Positions 8,917-17,436 are shown, counted from the first letter of the stretch. The stretch: DNA of 64,000 nucleotides from Fibrobacter sp. UBA7003 (GCA_002449765.1 DJXN01000006.1:1-64000), one strand, 5' to 3'. Program-made: numbers and translations. Notes: generated from the sequence alone by a model not told the origin.

Positions 8917-9642
8917 ATGGCGAGTTTATTTGGAAAATGCTGGAATAATTTTGTGCTCTTGGCTGCGGCGGTGCTGTGGGCGGGTTGCTCCGATAGCGAT
9001 AAAAATGCGGATAAATCCCTAGAGCAGGAAAAGGGTAAAACGGAACAGTCCTTGGACGTGAAAAAGGAAGATGCCGAAAAACTGCGCAGGGATAGTGTAT
9101 TTAAAGCATCCATAGACAGTGTTTTAAAGTCGGTGGGGCATCTTTCAACGCATGGGACGACTACGCTTTATGGATGTCGTCCAGAAAATGGCTGTTCCGT
9201 TAAAAGAGATGAATATGGGATTCCTGTAATAGATGAAAAGTACTTGCAAGGCCGTGCACGAGGCGTCGCAAAAGCCCCTACTTATGAGGAATTGAGTGTG
9301 GCAGGTGGCGTTGATGCTGATAAAGCTCTGATTTTAAAGAACATTCGCCTGCGGACTCCTGGATTGCGTCATATTTATAATAAACATTTAAAGAGGAATC
9401 CCAGTTTTAGCGGGACGATTGTTTTTCGGTTGAATATCAATGCTGATGGCTCCGTTCAAAAAGTCCAAATAGACTCAACGACTACCGGCAATACGGATTT
9501 TGACGAAAAAGTCCAGAATGCGGTAGGTCGCTGGAATTTCCAGATCATGAATTCGGGTGTAGTAGCCAAATTAAATACGGATGTAGTTGCGACTTTCCCG
9601 GTACAATTTTATGAAAGAGAACCGGCAAAAATAGGCGATTAA
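8917..9642 (+). CDS. TonB/AgmX-PglI C-terminal-like lipoprotein
   Basis: Secreted protein of 241 residues. The N-terminus is a lipoprotein-type signal (LWAGCSDSD, probable lipid Cys at residue 26). A charged Lys/Glu/Asp segment follows. The C-terminal 100 residues (GVDADKALILKNIR..., GTIVFRLNINADGSV, FDEKVQNAVGRWNF, VVATFPVQFY) match the AgmX/PglI C-terminal domain, a relative of the TonB C-terminus in which a conserved strand is followed by a helix with a Trp. Such domains usually sit on membrane-anchored energy transducers; here the anchor is a lipid or signal peptide. Role unknown, perhaps envelope protein contacts. Confidence 0.75.
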   Translation: MASLFGKCWNNFVLLAAAVLWAGCSDSDKNADKSLEQEKGKTEQSLDVKKEDAEKLRRDSVFKASIDSVLKSVGHLSTHGTTTLYGCRPENGCSVKRDEYGIPVIDEKYLQGRARGVAKAPTYEELSVAGGVDADKALILKNIRLRTPGLRHIYNKHLKRNPSFSGTIVFRLNINADGSVQKVQIDSTTTGNTDFDEKVQNAVGRWNFQIMNSGVVAKLNTDVVATFPVQFYEREPAKIGD

Positions 9643-9682
9643 GGGCGATACCTAACGAGCCGGATTTTTGCTTTTTTTGTGG

Positions 9683-9921
9683 AAATTGGGGATTAAACTG
9701 CTGAAAAAACGCCTGTTTGGTACCCAATTTGTTAGCTTGTTTGTACTAAAAAAGTCAAATTTTGCTTTTAGTGGGGATGAAATACACAAAAAACGCCGGT
9801 TTAATCCCCAATTTTTGTGCAATATCAGTGTTTGAACGCTGTGAATGTATCATTTTGTGTTAGTTTGTGTGTGAAAATGGGTACTAAAGTGCGTCAAAAT
9901 AAGTCGTTTGGTACCCATTTT
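9683..9921. repeat. Nested inverted repeats in a gene-free gap
   Basis: The 307-bp gap 9643-9949 holds no gene. It contains AAATTGGGGATTAAAC (9683-9698) and its exact reverse complement at 9799-9814; GTTTGGTACCCAATTT at 9715-9730 and GTTTGGTACCCATTTT at 9906-9921, the latter pairing with AAAATGGGTACTAAA from 9874. AAAAAACGCC occurs twice beside the repeats. The two motif types resemble each other. Confidence 0.6.
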
Positions 9922-9949
9922 TTGTTTTTTGTATTATTTTTAGTGAAGT

Positions 9950-10651
9950 ATGAATATGTTTTCTAGACTATTTCGCGTGATTTCCCTGCTTGCAGTGCTT
10001 TGCGTATGCATTCACGCAGCCGAGGACAAGTTGTTCAACATGAACACTGATATGGAAAAACTCATAGCCCCGTATATCGAAAAGGCCAAGGCGACGTTCC
10101 CTGCGGTCAAGAAGAAATACATCGCGGGCGACTATGTGCGCGAAAAGCGTGTGCTGGATGTACAGATTAATCTTGTCGACAAGGACGGGACGAAGGAGAT
10201 GGTTTTCGTTTTTGTCACCCAATGCCTGGGAAATCGGTTCCAGGGAATTGTTACTAACGATATTCAGCTCCTTAAGGAATACAAGAAGGGCGATGAAGTC
10301 TCGTTCACGCAGGACCAGATAAGGAACTGGGTCGTCGTGGATTCCTTGGGCAACGAGGAAGGCAATTATGTGGGGAAGGCCATCGAGGCTTTTGATTCTG
10401 GGATTGTCGGCGTCTTTTTCGAGGGGGTGTTCAAGAAGGGCAAGTTTGAGTTCAAGTACCAGGATGCCAAATCGGCGAAATACCAGAACAGCATAGACGG
10501 GATTGTATCGCAGGAAATCATTGCGGAAATAGCAAAGCGCTTGAAGACTTCGTACGAAAAGAAACGACGCGAAGGGCAGAAGTTCGAGGAAGGGAAACCG
10601 TTCTACACCTACGGGATTTATGACTTCCGAACCGGTGAGATAAAGCCCTGA
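9950..10651 (+). CDS. Exported DUF2314-like protein
   Basis: Protein of 233 residues with a signal peptide (MNMFSRLFRVISLLAVLCVC, cleavage near HAAED). The mature part resembles DUF2314 (YegJ-like): an ATFPAVKKKYIAGDY segment, a strand with VFVTQ, then GDEVSFTQDQIRNWVVVDSLGNEEGNYVG, which fits the family's closing signature. DUF2314 proteins have no established biochemical role. The last 60 residues are charged and extend past the domain. It converges on the gene at 10661-11533 with 9 bases between stops. Family assignment is from memory of the motif, so moderate certainty. Confidence 0.65.
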   Translation: MNMFSRLFRVISLLAVLCVCIHAAEDKLFNMNTDMEKLIAPYIEKAKATFPAVKKKYIAGDYVREKRVLDVQINLVDKDGTKEMVFVFVTQCLGNRFQGIVTNDIQLLKEYKKGDEVSFTQDQIRNWVVVDSLGNEEGNYVGKAIEAFDSGIVGVFFEGVFKKGKFEFKYQDAKSAKYQNSIDGIVSQEIIAEIAKRLKTSYEKKRREGQKFEEGKPFYTYGIYDFRTGEIKP

Positions 10652-10660
10652 TTCCCCGGT

Positions 10661-11533
10661 CTAGAACTCGTCCGGCTTGATGACATAGACCGAATCGCGC
10701 CATGTCGGTAGGGGCTTGTAGGATTCTAGTTCCTTCCGGATCTCGTAGAAAAGGTTCCCCTTGAAGAATTGGTCGAGGGTCTTTTGGGAATGGAGCCTTG
10801 TGAAGATTGCGAACTTTGTCATTTCATGGTTGCAGACGCTTGCCTTGAGGTCGTAATCTATGTATGAGGTGTCCTGGTTGCGCAGGTTGTTGCAACTTTT
10901 CACGAATTTCTTTAGGATATAGTCGAACTTGGCGCCGATGTAGTTGTTGTCATAGATGAAATGCGCTTCCTTGAGGGAAGGGTTGAAAAGGTAGATATCC
11001 GAGTTCCATGTAAAGTAGTTGGAATCGATGGCAAGCTTGCGGTTGACGTAATTCTGGATGCTGGAATCCAGCTTGAGGTCGATTTCTTCTCGGTCTGCGG
11101 GGAGGACCAGCCAGCACATGATGGGGTATTTTGCGGTGAGCGCTATCTTGTCTGCGGTACTGTACGTGCCTTTGCTGGTGTCCCAGAACATGACAATCTT
11201 GCTTATGGCGGACGGGGCGACGAACCAGTTGCCCGCAAAGAGGAACGTTATGAATATCAGGATAACCGCAAAGATGCGGGTGAACAAGTCCTGGAAAATC
11301 TGTCTCTTGGCATCGGGGCCATAGCCCGTGTCAAGTATGGGATACTCGGCCTTGAGCGCCTCCATTTCCTTGAGCTTGGATTTGAATTGCTCGGCGTTCA
11401 GGGGGGAGGTGCCCGTCTCCTTGAATTGGCGGGTCGCGTCCTCGAGTTCGGACTTCAGCTCAAAGTAGTGCTTGAAGTCGGCCTTCGTCTTTTCCAAGTC
11501 GCCAGAGGAGTCCTGTTTATTCAGATGGAACAT
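10661..11533 (-). CDS. Hypothetical membrane protein
   Basis: Unrecognised protein of 290 residues. A cytoplasmic N-terminal segment (about 1-95) is rich in Lys/Glu and probably coiled coil. One transmembrane helix follows (FAVILIFITFLFAGNWFV, about 105-125), then a roughly 165-residue extracytoplasmic part. ATG 11533 is preferred over TTG 11542, though neither has an ideally spaced ribosome site (AAGGAG lies 22 and 13 bases away). No known domain is visible. Oppositely oriented to both neighbours, so transcribed alone. Confidence 0.65.
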   Translation of the reverse strand: MFHLNKQDSSGDLEKTKADFKHYFELKSELEDATRQFKETGTSPLNAEQFKSKLKEMEALKAEYPILDTGYGPDAKRQIFQDLFTRIFAVILIFITFLFAGNWFVAPSAISKIVMFWDTSKGTYSTADKIALTAKYPIMCWLVLPADREEIDLKLDSSIQNYVNRKLAIDSNYFTWNSDIYLFNPSLKEAHFIYDNNYIGAKFDYILKKFVKSCNNLRNQDTSYIDYDLKASVCNHEMTKFAIFTRLHSQKTLDQFFKGNLFYEIRKELESYKPLPTWRDSVYVIKPDEF

Positions 11534-11634
11534 ATTCCCCAATATAACAATTGGGCTCCTTTGGAGGGTTTGAAGGAATCCCTAATATTGAAAATTGCTA
11601 TATTATTCGCGGAAATTTTTAAAAAGGATAGACA

Positions 11635-12669
11635 ATGTCTCTTAAACTTATTACTCGTGGTGTTCTTACCGTGGCGCTTGCTGCGGGTATTGCCTCTGCG
11701 CAGCTCCTCAACAGCAAGAGCATGGATGTCGTGCGTGTCGAAAAGGTCGGTTTTTCTGCCGGGCGCATCGATAGCTTGACCCAGGCGCTTGCACTACAGC
11801 AGTTCCAGGGCAAGAAGGTGAGCGATGAGACCATGGCCCAGGTTCGTTTTGCTGTGATTGACAACCTTGTTGGGCAGGAACTGGTACGGCTCGAATGCAA
11901 GAAGCAGGGAATCAAGGTCCCGGCTGCCCGCGTGGATAGCCTTGCGACCCTCTTCAAGAAGCAGTTCCCGAGCGAGGATGTGTTCCAGAAACAGCTGAAG
12001 CAGAGCGGCCAGACGATGGCTCAGTTCCGTGAAAAGCTCGAAGACCAGCTCAAGAGCGAAGAACTCCTCAAGAAAAAGGTGCCCTATCCGAAGGACCCGA
12101 CCGAAGAAGAAATGAAGGCCTACTGGACGCTCAACAAGAGCAAGGTCCCTGTAAACGATTCTATCAGCGGTGTCCGCATCTACATCAAGACGAAGGGCAA
12201 GAGCGCCCAGGACGTGTCGGATACGAAGGACATGCTGAAGGGTATGGCCGCCCAGCTTAGGAGCCAGATCCGTGCCAAGAAGGTTCCTTTTACTTATGCG
12301 GTGCAGCTTTTCGCACAGCAGGCTGTCCAGAACAGCGACGATCCCAATGCGAAGAAGACGGGCGGTGCCGTGCTGACCACGCTCAAGGGTAACGGGGCTG
12401 CGTTCGAAAAGGCCGTGGCCAAGTTGAACGTGGGTGACATCTCGGATGTCTATAACGACAAGGACGGTGTCGCCATCTTCATGCTCACGGGCAAGAACGA
12501 TGGAAAGTTCGAAAGCTACCGTAACCAGATCGATACCGGACTTCGCATGCAGGCCGAACAGGAACGCCAGATGAAGCTCAAGGCTTATCTTGACGAACTC
12601 GCCAAGGTCTACAAGGTGCAGTACCTCGACAAGAAGTATACCCCGCCGCAGGCTATCGGGGGCAAGTAA
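11635..12669 (+). CDS. SurA/PrsA-like peptidyl-prolyl isomerase
   Basis: Exported foldase of 344 residues. Signal peptide (MSLKLITRGVLTVALAAGIASA). An N-terminal SurA-type chaperone region (about 30-165) contains LQQFQGKKVSDETM, VRFAVIDNLVGQELVRLECKKQGI and a long helix ending EELLKKKVPYP. A parvulin-like domain (about 175-290) includes VRIYIKTKG, KVPFTYAVQLFAQQ, GGAVLTTLKGNG and KLNVGDISDVYNDKDGVAIFML. Some core residues of active parvulins are not obvious, so it may act mainly as a chaperone of outer-membrane proteins. The stop overlaps the start of prfB (TAATG), so the two are translationally coupled. Confidence 0.82.
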   Translation: MSLKLITRGVLTVALAAGIASAQLLNSKSMDVVRVEKVGFSAGRIDSLTQALALQQFQGKKVSDETMAQVRFAVIDNLVGQELVRLECKKQGIKVPAARVDSLATLFKKQFPSEDVFQKQLKQSGQTMAQFREKLEDQLKSEELLKKKVPYPKDPTEEEMKAYWTLNKSKVPVNDSISGVRIYIKTKGKSAQDVSDTKDMLKGMAAQLRSQIRAKKVPFTYAVQLFAQQAVQNSDDPNAKKTGGAVLTTLKGNGAAFEKAVAKLNVGDISDVYNDKDGVAIFMLTGKNDGKFESYRNQIDTGLRMQAEQERQMKLKAYLDELAKVYKVQYLDKKYTPPQAIGGK

Positions 12670-13776
12670 TGGCCTTCCAGACGACTCATACCGGGCTTAT
12701 CGAGCTGCGTAGCCGCATCGACAAGCTCTGGGGGTATCTTTGACTTAGAGGCGAAGACCGAAGAACTCTACGTCCTCGAAAAGGACTCTGCCGACCCGAA
12801 CCTGTGGAACGACCAGGAGAAGGCGCAGTCCATGATGAAGAAAATCGGTAACCTGCGCGGCCTCCTCGATTCCTGGAAGGAGGTCTCCCAGACCTGTGAT
12901 GACCTTGCCGAGCTCTACGAGATGAGCAAGGACGAGGAGTCTGCCGACCTGACCAAGACCATCGAATCGGATGTCGCGGACTTGCGCGCACGCGTCGAGA
13001 AGATGGAATTCAAGAAGATGCTGAACGGTCCGGACGATGCCTGCAGCTGCCTGATGTCGATTCACCCGGGCGCGGGCGGCACCGAGTCGCAGGACTGGGC
13101 GCTGATGCTTTTCCGCATGTACACGCATTTCTTTGAACGCGAGAACATGGACTTCAAGGTGGTGGATTTCCAGGAAGCGGAAGACGCTGGCCTCAAGAGC
13201 GCGACCATCGAGATCACTTGCGAGAATGCCTACGGCCTGCTGCGTTCGGAAATCGGCGTGCACCGCCTGGTGCGCATCAGCCCCTTCGACGCGAATGCCA
13301 GACGCCACACGAGCTTTACCGCCGTGTACCTGTACCCCGAACACGAAGACGTGGAATTCGACCTGGACATGGCCGATGTGCGCGTGGATACCTACCGCAG
13401 TAGCGGTGCCGGCGGACAGTACATCAACAAGACGGATTCCGCGGTGCGCATGACGCACTTGCCCACGGGTATCATGGCGAGCTGCCAGACGGAACGCAGC
13501 CAGATCCAGAACCGCGAGACCTGCTACAAGATGCTCAAGACCATGGTGGCCGAGCACTACCGCCTCGAAGAAGAGGCGAAGCGCGATGCCCGCATGGCCG
13601 AAAAGAAAAAGGTCGAGTGGGGAAGCCAGATCCGTAGCTACGTGCTGCAGCCCTACCAGATGGTGAAGGACCTGCGTACGGGTGTCGAGACCTCCGATAC
13701 CGCAGGCGTGCTCGATGGCAAGATCAGGCCGTTTATCGATGCTTACCTGCTGAGCACCAGCGAAGAGCAGAAGTAA
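12669..13776 (+). CDS. prfB: Peptide chain release factor 2 (programmed +1 frameshift)
   Basis: RF2, which ends translation at UGA and UAA. The gene is read in two frames. The first 24 codons from ATG 12669 stop at TGA 12741-12743 in the context GGGGG TAT CTT TGA C, the classical prfB site: an internal Shine-Dalgarno-like G-run three bases before CTT-TGA. After a +1 shift reading resumes at GAC 12742 and continues to TAA 13774, giving 368 residues, normal for RF2. The SPF anticodon tripeptide (VRISPFDAN) and the catalytic GGQ (SGAGGQYINK) are both present. Low RF2 lets ribosomes pause at UGA and shift, an autoregulatory loop known for this gene. ATG overlaps the upstream stop. Confidence 0.95.
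12729..12744 (+). promoter_or_regulatory. Programmed +1 frameshift site in prfB
   Basis: TGG GGG TAT CTT TGA C: G-rich internal Shine-Dalgarno-like run, CTT slippery codon and in-frame UGA followed by C. It matches the known bacterial RF2 recoding signal. Confidence 0.93.
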
Positions 13777-13777
13777 G

Positions 13778-14656
13778 CTAGCTTAACAGTTTTTCCACTT
13801 CCGCAATAATGCGGTCGCGTTCCCCGCACCAGTCGGGGGCGATAAGCATGTCGCTCGGGCTTTCGCCGCTGAACCGCTCGATGGCGGTATCCGGCCCGAT
13901 AATCTTTATCATCTCGGCGACGGCTGCGCAGTATTCCTCGAATTCCAGCAGCTTGATTTCGCCTGCGGAAAAATCTTGTGCCATCACAGTGCCCGCGACG
14001 ATGTGCAGCGGGTGGATTTTCACGGCGGCGAGTTTCAGGTCGCGCACGACTTCGGCGGTACGCTTGAAGTCTATCAGGGTCTCGCCGGGGAGTCCAACGA
14101 TGACGTGCGTGGTGACGGTGAGACCCGCCGCCTGGCAGCGCTTTACCGCGTCTTCGAAATCGGCGAGTGTATGCCTGCGGTTGATGGCCGCAAGCGTGAG
14201 GTCGTTTGCCGTCTGCAGGCCGATTTCCACGATAATCGGCTTCTTGCGGTTCAGTTCCGCGAGGTACTCGATTTTCTCGTCTTCGAGGCAGTCCGGGCGC
14301 GTCCCTATCGCAAGCCCCGCAATCTCCTTGTGCTTGATAATCGGGTCGATAATCCCCTTCAGGTGTTCGAGCGGCGCATGCGTGTTTGTATATGGCTGCA
14401 GGTAGGCGAGGATGCCCGCGTTCGGGTATTTTTCGCGGAGCCTCGGTACGAACTTGTCGAGCTGTTCCTGGATGGAAACCTTCGCCTGGTCGAACACCGG
14501 GCTGAAGCTGCGGTTGTTGCAGTAGCTGCAGCCCGAGAATCCCTTGGTGCCGTCGAGGTTGGGGCAACTCATGCCGCCGTTGAGCGGGAGCTTGCGCACC
14601 TTGAGGTAGTTCGGGAAAATCTTGAGCAGTAAATCGCGGTAGGGAGTGTAGTGCAT
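13778..14656 (-). CDS. yhcC: Radical SAM protein, YhcC/TIGR01212 type
   Basis: Radical SAM protein of 292 residues. The N-terminal CPNLDGTKGFSGCSYC motif holds the three cluster-binding cysteines in the wider spacing typical of the TIGR01212/YhcC family, distinct from CxxxCxxC. Further signatures are NTHAPLEHL, IGTRPDCLE, VEIGLQTAND, HVIVGLPGE and VKIHPLHIVAGT. The fold is related to Elp3-like radical SAM proteins; the substrate is not firmly known. It converges on prfB with one base between the stop codons. Start ATG 14656 fits the family start MHYTPYRD. Confidence 0.88.
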   Translation of the reverse strand: MHYTPYRDLLLKIFPNYLKVRKLPLNGGMSCPNLDGTKGFSGCSYCNNRSFSPVFDQAKVSIQEQLDKFVPRLREKYPNAGILAYLQPYTNTHAPLEHLKGIIDPIIKHKEIAGLAIGTRPDCLEDEKIEYLAELNRKKPIIVEIGLQTANDLTLAAINRRHTLADFEDAVKRCQAAGLTVTTHVIVGLPGETLIDFKRTAEVVRDLKLAAVKIHPLHIVAGTVMAQDFSAGEIKLLEFEEYCAAVAEMIKIIGPDTAIERFSGESPSDMLIAPDWCGERDRIIAEVEKLLS

Positions 14657-14720
14657 GTCGTAAAAGTAATAAAAGCGGGGCGTTCACTTGTTTTGACTCC
14701 CTTTTTTTTATATTCTATTC

Positions 14721-15257
14721 ATGCCGTTTTCAGAAGAATACCTCAAAGATTACGAAAATAAAATTCGGAAGCTCCCTGTCGATGGACTTTATGAAATACA
14801 TGACACAATTCGTGATCATCCTTTAAAAGCAGACGATTCTCCTGAAAGAGTCCAGATTGTTGAAAAGCGCATTATTGAACTTACTGGCGACAAAGATTCT
14901 ATTTTGTCTCGTGAAGAGTTTAATAAAAAAGTGGAACAGGAATATATCGAGAAGACAAATCCTTTGGCAGTCGGGCTTGAAATTTTTGGAGTTGTCCTAA
15001 TTTTAATAGGAGGTGTGTGCACGCGAAATCCCCATCTTGCAGAAATCAGTTCGAATCCAATATCTCTTTTTCTCAGCGGTCTTGGGTGCTTAATTGTAGG
15101 ATTATGCAATTTAATCGATGGAAAGATTAAGATATACCTAATAGGATGGGCGGTAATCCTGACAAAAAAAGAACATCCGAAAAAGTTCTGGTCTATAGTG
15201 GGATTCTTTTGTATTGTCGGGGTTTTCTTTTTAGTTAAGGCATGTCAATGCTGGTAG
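14721..15257 (+). CDS. Hypothetical membrane protein
   Basis: Unrecognised protein of 178 residues. A soluble N-terminal part (about 1-85, charged, mostly helical) is followed by three predicted membrane helices: LEIFGVVLILIGGVC, ISLFLSGLGCLIVGLC and SIVGFFCIVGVFFLV. It is more AT-rich than its neighbours, which may mark recent arrival. A TATATTCTATTC box lies directly before the ATG. Alone on its transcript. Confidence 0.65.
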   Translation: MPFSEEYLKDYENKIRKLPVDGLYEIHDTIRDHPLKADDSPERVQIVEKRIIELTGDKDSILSREEFNKKVEQEYIEKTNPLAVGLEIFGVVLILIGGVCTRNPHLAEISSNPISLFLSGLGCLIVGLCNLIDGKIKIYLIGWAVILTKKEHPKKFWSIVGFFCIVGVFFLVKACQCW

Positions 15258-15295
15258 GGTAAGTTGGATTTATTTTGGGGGAGGGCGCTATCAGT

Positions 15296-15470
15296 ATGGT
15301 GAGATTGCATCTCGCATCGGAATAGCGAGATGGACGCCTACGGCGTCCGCGGCTTCGGCTCGGTCATGTCGGCAAGCAAGCTTGCCGTCGCGACACTCGC
15401 CTTGCACGCTTTTGCCAAAACGTACACTTCGTTAGCATTTTGCCCTCAGGGTTACGCCTGGCAGCGAGCC
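15296..15470. repeat. Chain of intergenic hairpins
   Basis: The 285-bp gap between 15257 and 15543 holds no gene but a series of inverted repeats: GAGAT/ATCTC (15301-15313), TCTCGC/GCGAGA (15310-15330), GGACGCC/GGCGTCC (15332-15348) and CGGCAAG/CTTGCCG (15370-15387). Segment 15332-15403 is the second copy of the double-hairpin element at 1897-1960. TTGCCAAAACGTACACTTCGTT (15412-15433, one base over) recurs with one change at 16621-16642. Confidence 0.6.
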
Positions 15471-15542
15471 TTTTTTTTGTGAAAAAATCCCATTGGGCGA
15501 ATACGGATGTATATTATGAGTATTGATATTTGAGGATCTTTT

Positions 15543-16166
15543 ATGAAACGACTGGCTTTGACCCTGGCTCTCGTTGTTGTGTTCTGTGCGGTGGGAGCCT
15601 TCGCAGCCCCGAAAAAGGGAACTATGACAGACGCTCGCGACGGCGAGTCGTACCAGACTGTAAGGATTGGTAAACAGATTTGGATGGCAGAGAATCTGAA
15701 GGTGAAAACCGAGGGTAGCTTGTGCTACGAGGATAAGGAATCGAGCTGTCAGAAATACGGTTGGCTCTATAACTGGGACGCGGCAAAAGTTGCCTGCCCC
15801 GTAGGCTGGCACTTGCCCAGCAAAGAGGAGTTCGAAATTTTGTTTAAGTTCGTGGGCGGGGCTCAGGAAGATGCTTGGAAATGGGAAAATGCGGGGAAAA
15901 TGCTGAAGTCCACCAACGGATGGAATGAATATGAAGGAAAAGATGGCAATGGTAATGATGCTTTCGGGTTCTCGGCGCTCCCTGCTGGCTACAGGAATGG
16001 CAATGGGGATTTCAACAACGAGGGCAACCGTGCGTACTTCTGGAGTTCTACAGAGAGCGTTAGCGGCAGCGCGTACTACATGGGCTTGGACTTCAGCAAA
16101 GACGATGCGTTCCTGAACAGCTTCTATAAGACCCACGGGTTCTCGGTGCGCTGTGTGAAGGACTAG
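15543..16166 (+). CDS. FISUMP-domain secreted protein
   Basis: Single-domain member of the Fibrobacter succinogenes major paralogous family (TIGR02145/FISUMP), 207 residues. Signal peptide MKRLALTLALVVVFCAVGAFA is followed at once by the domain: DARDGESYQTVRIGKQIWMAENL, a Cys-pair strand (LCYEDKESSCQKYG), the WHLPSKEEFE signature, FGFSALPAGYR, AYFWSSTESV and the closing GFSVRCVKD. The family is widespread in Fibrobacter; its fold looks related to the FGE-sulfatase/C-type lectin group (inference) and its role is unknown, with surface binding a common suggestion. ATG 15543 follows GAGGATC. A TATATT box lies at about 15510. Confidence 0.92.
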   Translation: MKRLALTLALVVVFCAVGAFAAPKKGTMTDARDGESYQTVRIGKQIWMAENLKVKTEGSLCYEDKESSCQKYGWLYNWDAAKVACPVGWHLPSKEEFEILFKFVGGAQEDAWKWENAGKMLKSTNGWNEYEGKDGNGNDAFGFSALPAGYRNGNGDFNNEGNRAYFWSSTESVSGSAYYMGLDFSKDDAFLNSFYKTHGFSVRCVKD

Positions 16167-16226
16167 GCAAATTGGCTCGGAAAAACCATGCAGCTCCCAG
16201 GACGGGAACTGTTTTGTGTAAAGTTT

Positions 16227-16550
16227 TTATTTTTTGAAAACAACTCCGTATCCGCGGTACTTGCAAACAGTTTCTGTTTTCAAGACTAATGGACCTAAAA
16301 TTAGCGATGTTGTTGTTTCTTCCGCGCGGATTCCGATAACTTCATCAAAGGCTCCGCCTCTATAATCAATAAATTCCATAATGCCACAATTTTCGTTTTC
16401 TGGCTTGCTCGAATACGATATTTCTTGGTACGATGCATAATCAGAAGGTGTGAAAATTCCTTCTTGCACCACAATTGGATGATGGATCACCTTTGTGCAT
16501 CCAACAAGCATTAATGCTGTAATGCATAATGCGATGACGTTTTTGTTCAT
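16227..16550 (-). CDS. Small lipoprotein
   Basis: Predicted lipoprotein of 107 residues. Signal MNKNVIALCITALMLVGC with a good lipobox (LVGC, Cys18). The mature part has a conserved-looking hydrophobic strand region (TSLILGPLVLKTETVCKYRGYG) and two further cysteines. Start ATG 16550 is chosen over GTG 16559 because AGAGGTG lies six bases upstream of the ATG. No family recognised. AT-rich and isolated. Confidence 0.68.
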   Translation of the reverse strand: MNKNVIALCITALMLVGCTKVIHHPIVVQEGIFTPSDYASYQEISYSSKPENENCGIMEFIDYRGGAFDEVIGIRAEETTTSLILGPLVLKTETVCKYRGYGVVFKK

Positions 16551-16608
16551 AAAAAACACCTCTAAAAAACGTTTATATAAATATACAAATCTTTTTGAAA
16601 GGAGTGGC

Positions 16609-16705
16609 TTAATAGCGAGATTGCCAAAACGTTCACTTCGTTCCGCTCCGCGGTAGTCGAACTCACGACTACGTCGCTCGTCCGGAATCTCTCGCTATTC
16701 CGGAT
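16609..16705. repeat. Mosaic hairpin repeat next to tRNA-Pro
   Basis: Contains TTGCCAAAACGTTCACTTCG (16621 on), inverted repeat GTAGTCG/CGACTAC and TCCGGAAT/ATTCCGGA. The last contains, in reverse orientation, a near copy of the 3' end of the adjacent tRNA-Pro gene. Confidence 0.5.
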
Positions 16706-16710
16706 ATAAA

Positions 16711-16741
16711 AAGAAAACCACCCAGGAGGGTGGTTTTTCTT
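16711..16741 (-). terminator. Terminator of tRNA-Pro
   Basis: Stem AAAACCACCC/GGGTGGTTTT with AGGA/TCCT loop, extended by A/T pairs on both sides. It lies five bases after the tRNA 3' end and could act in both directions. Confidence 0.8.
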
Positions 16742-16745
16742 TTTA

Positions 16746-16819
16746 TCGGAATAGCGAGATTCGAACTCACGACCTCTTGCTCCCGAAGCAAGCGCTCTAC
16801 CAGGCTGAGCTATATTCCG
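16746..16819 (-). tRNA. trnP: tRNA-Pro (anticodon CGG)
   Basis: A 74-nt cloverleaf reads on the minus strand: acceptor CGGAATA pairs with TATTCCG, discriminator A; D stem GCTC/GAGC; anticodon stem CTTGC/GCAAG around loop TTCGGGA, anticodon CGG; T arm GTGAG-TTCGAAT-CTCGC. CCA is not encoded. It decodes the proline codon CCG, which is common in this window. Confidence 0.95.
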
Positions 16820-16900
16820 GTTTTGTGGGCACAATTATAGATAAAAAGTGCGAGTTTTCAAAGGGGTCGGGGGCGAAAAATTTGTAAAAATACCCAAAAT

Positions 16901-17389
16901 TTACTTCTTTCGGGCGTTTTTCTTGGCCTTTTTGGGGTCGGGGCGTGCGGGGACGTCGCTTTGGGCGGGTTTCCCGAGGACCATGATGCTCGAACCTGCG
17001 TTGTCGGGTTCGACCTTGTACAGGCGGATGCGGTTGTTCCATTCGGACCGGACCTTGCGGTCAATGATGCGCTTGACGTTCCCGTAGCTCGGGTTTCCGC
17101 CGCCGTGGATGACCCGGAGGACCTTGAGGCCGGCGATGGTGAGGTCATCGATGCGCCGCTCGACGGCTTCCGCTGCTTCGTCGGCGGTCATGCCGTGCAG
17201 GTCAATCTCGTCTTCGGGCATGGGGAGGTCCCAGGCGGCGGGGTTGCGGCGCATCTTGCGCCCGCGCGCCATGCGCACGGGCCTCGCGGCGGCATTCTCC
17301 GCATCGACGCGCATCTGCTCGTCCTTGTCTTCCATGCGGTGGTTCATTATCCACTGCATCTGGAATTCTTCTTCAGCATTCAGGGGCAT
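16901..17389 (-). CDS. Smr-domain protein
   Basis: Protein of 162 residues with a C-terminal Smr (small MutS-related) domain: EIDLHGMTADEAAEAVERR holds the DLHG motif and VLRVIHGGGNPSYGNVK the GxG loop. Standalone Smr proteins are nucleases or nucleic-acid-binding proteins, some cutting mRNA at stalled ribosomes. The tail is Lys/Arg-rich (KKAKKNARKK). Although the frame is open from 17473, ATG 17389 is chosen because GAGGAATTGAG immediately precedes it and the longer form would overlap the acyltransferase gene. It follows that gene by 47 bases and may share its transcript. Confidence 0.85.
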   Translation of the reverse strand: MPLNAEEEFQMQWIMNHRMEDKDEQMRVDAENAAARPVRMARGRKMRRNPAAWDLPMPEDEIDLHGMTADEAAEAVERRIDDLTIAGLKVLRVIHGGGNPSYGNVKRIIDRKVRSEWNNRIRLYKVEPDNAGSSIMVLGKPAQSDVPARPDPKKAKKNARKK

Positions 17390-17436
17390 CTCAATTCCTC
17401 GACCCAAATATAGAAAGCGGCTCCGTGGTTTGCGCT

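Noticed and set aside
12669..12743. Short ORF ending in TGA before the RF2 frame, suggesting a broken gene
   Set aside because: It is the normal first part of prfB with the programmed frameshift.
16562..16834. 90-codon frame including AQPGRALASGARGREFESR
   Set aside because: This peptide is the well-known artefact of translating a tRNA gene; the region is tRNA-Pro plus its terminator.
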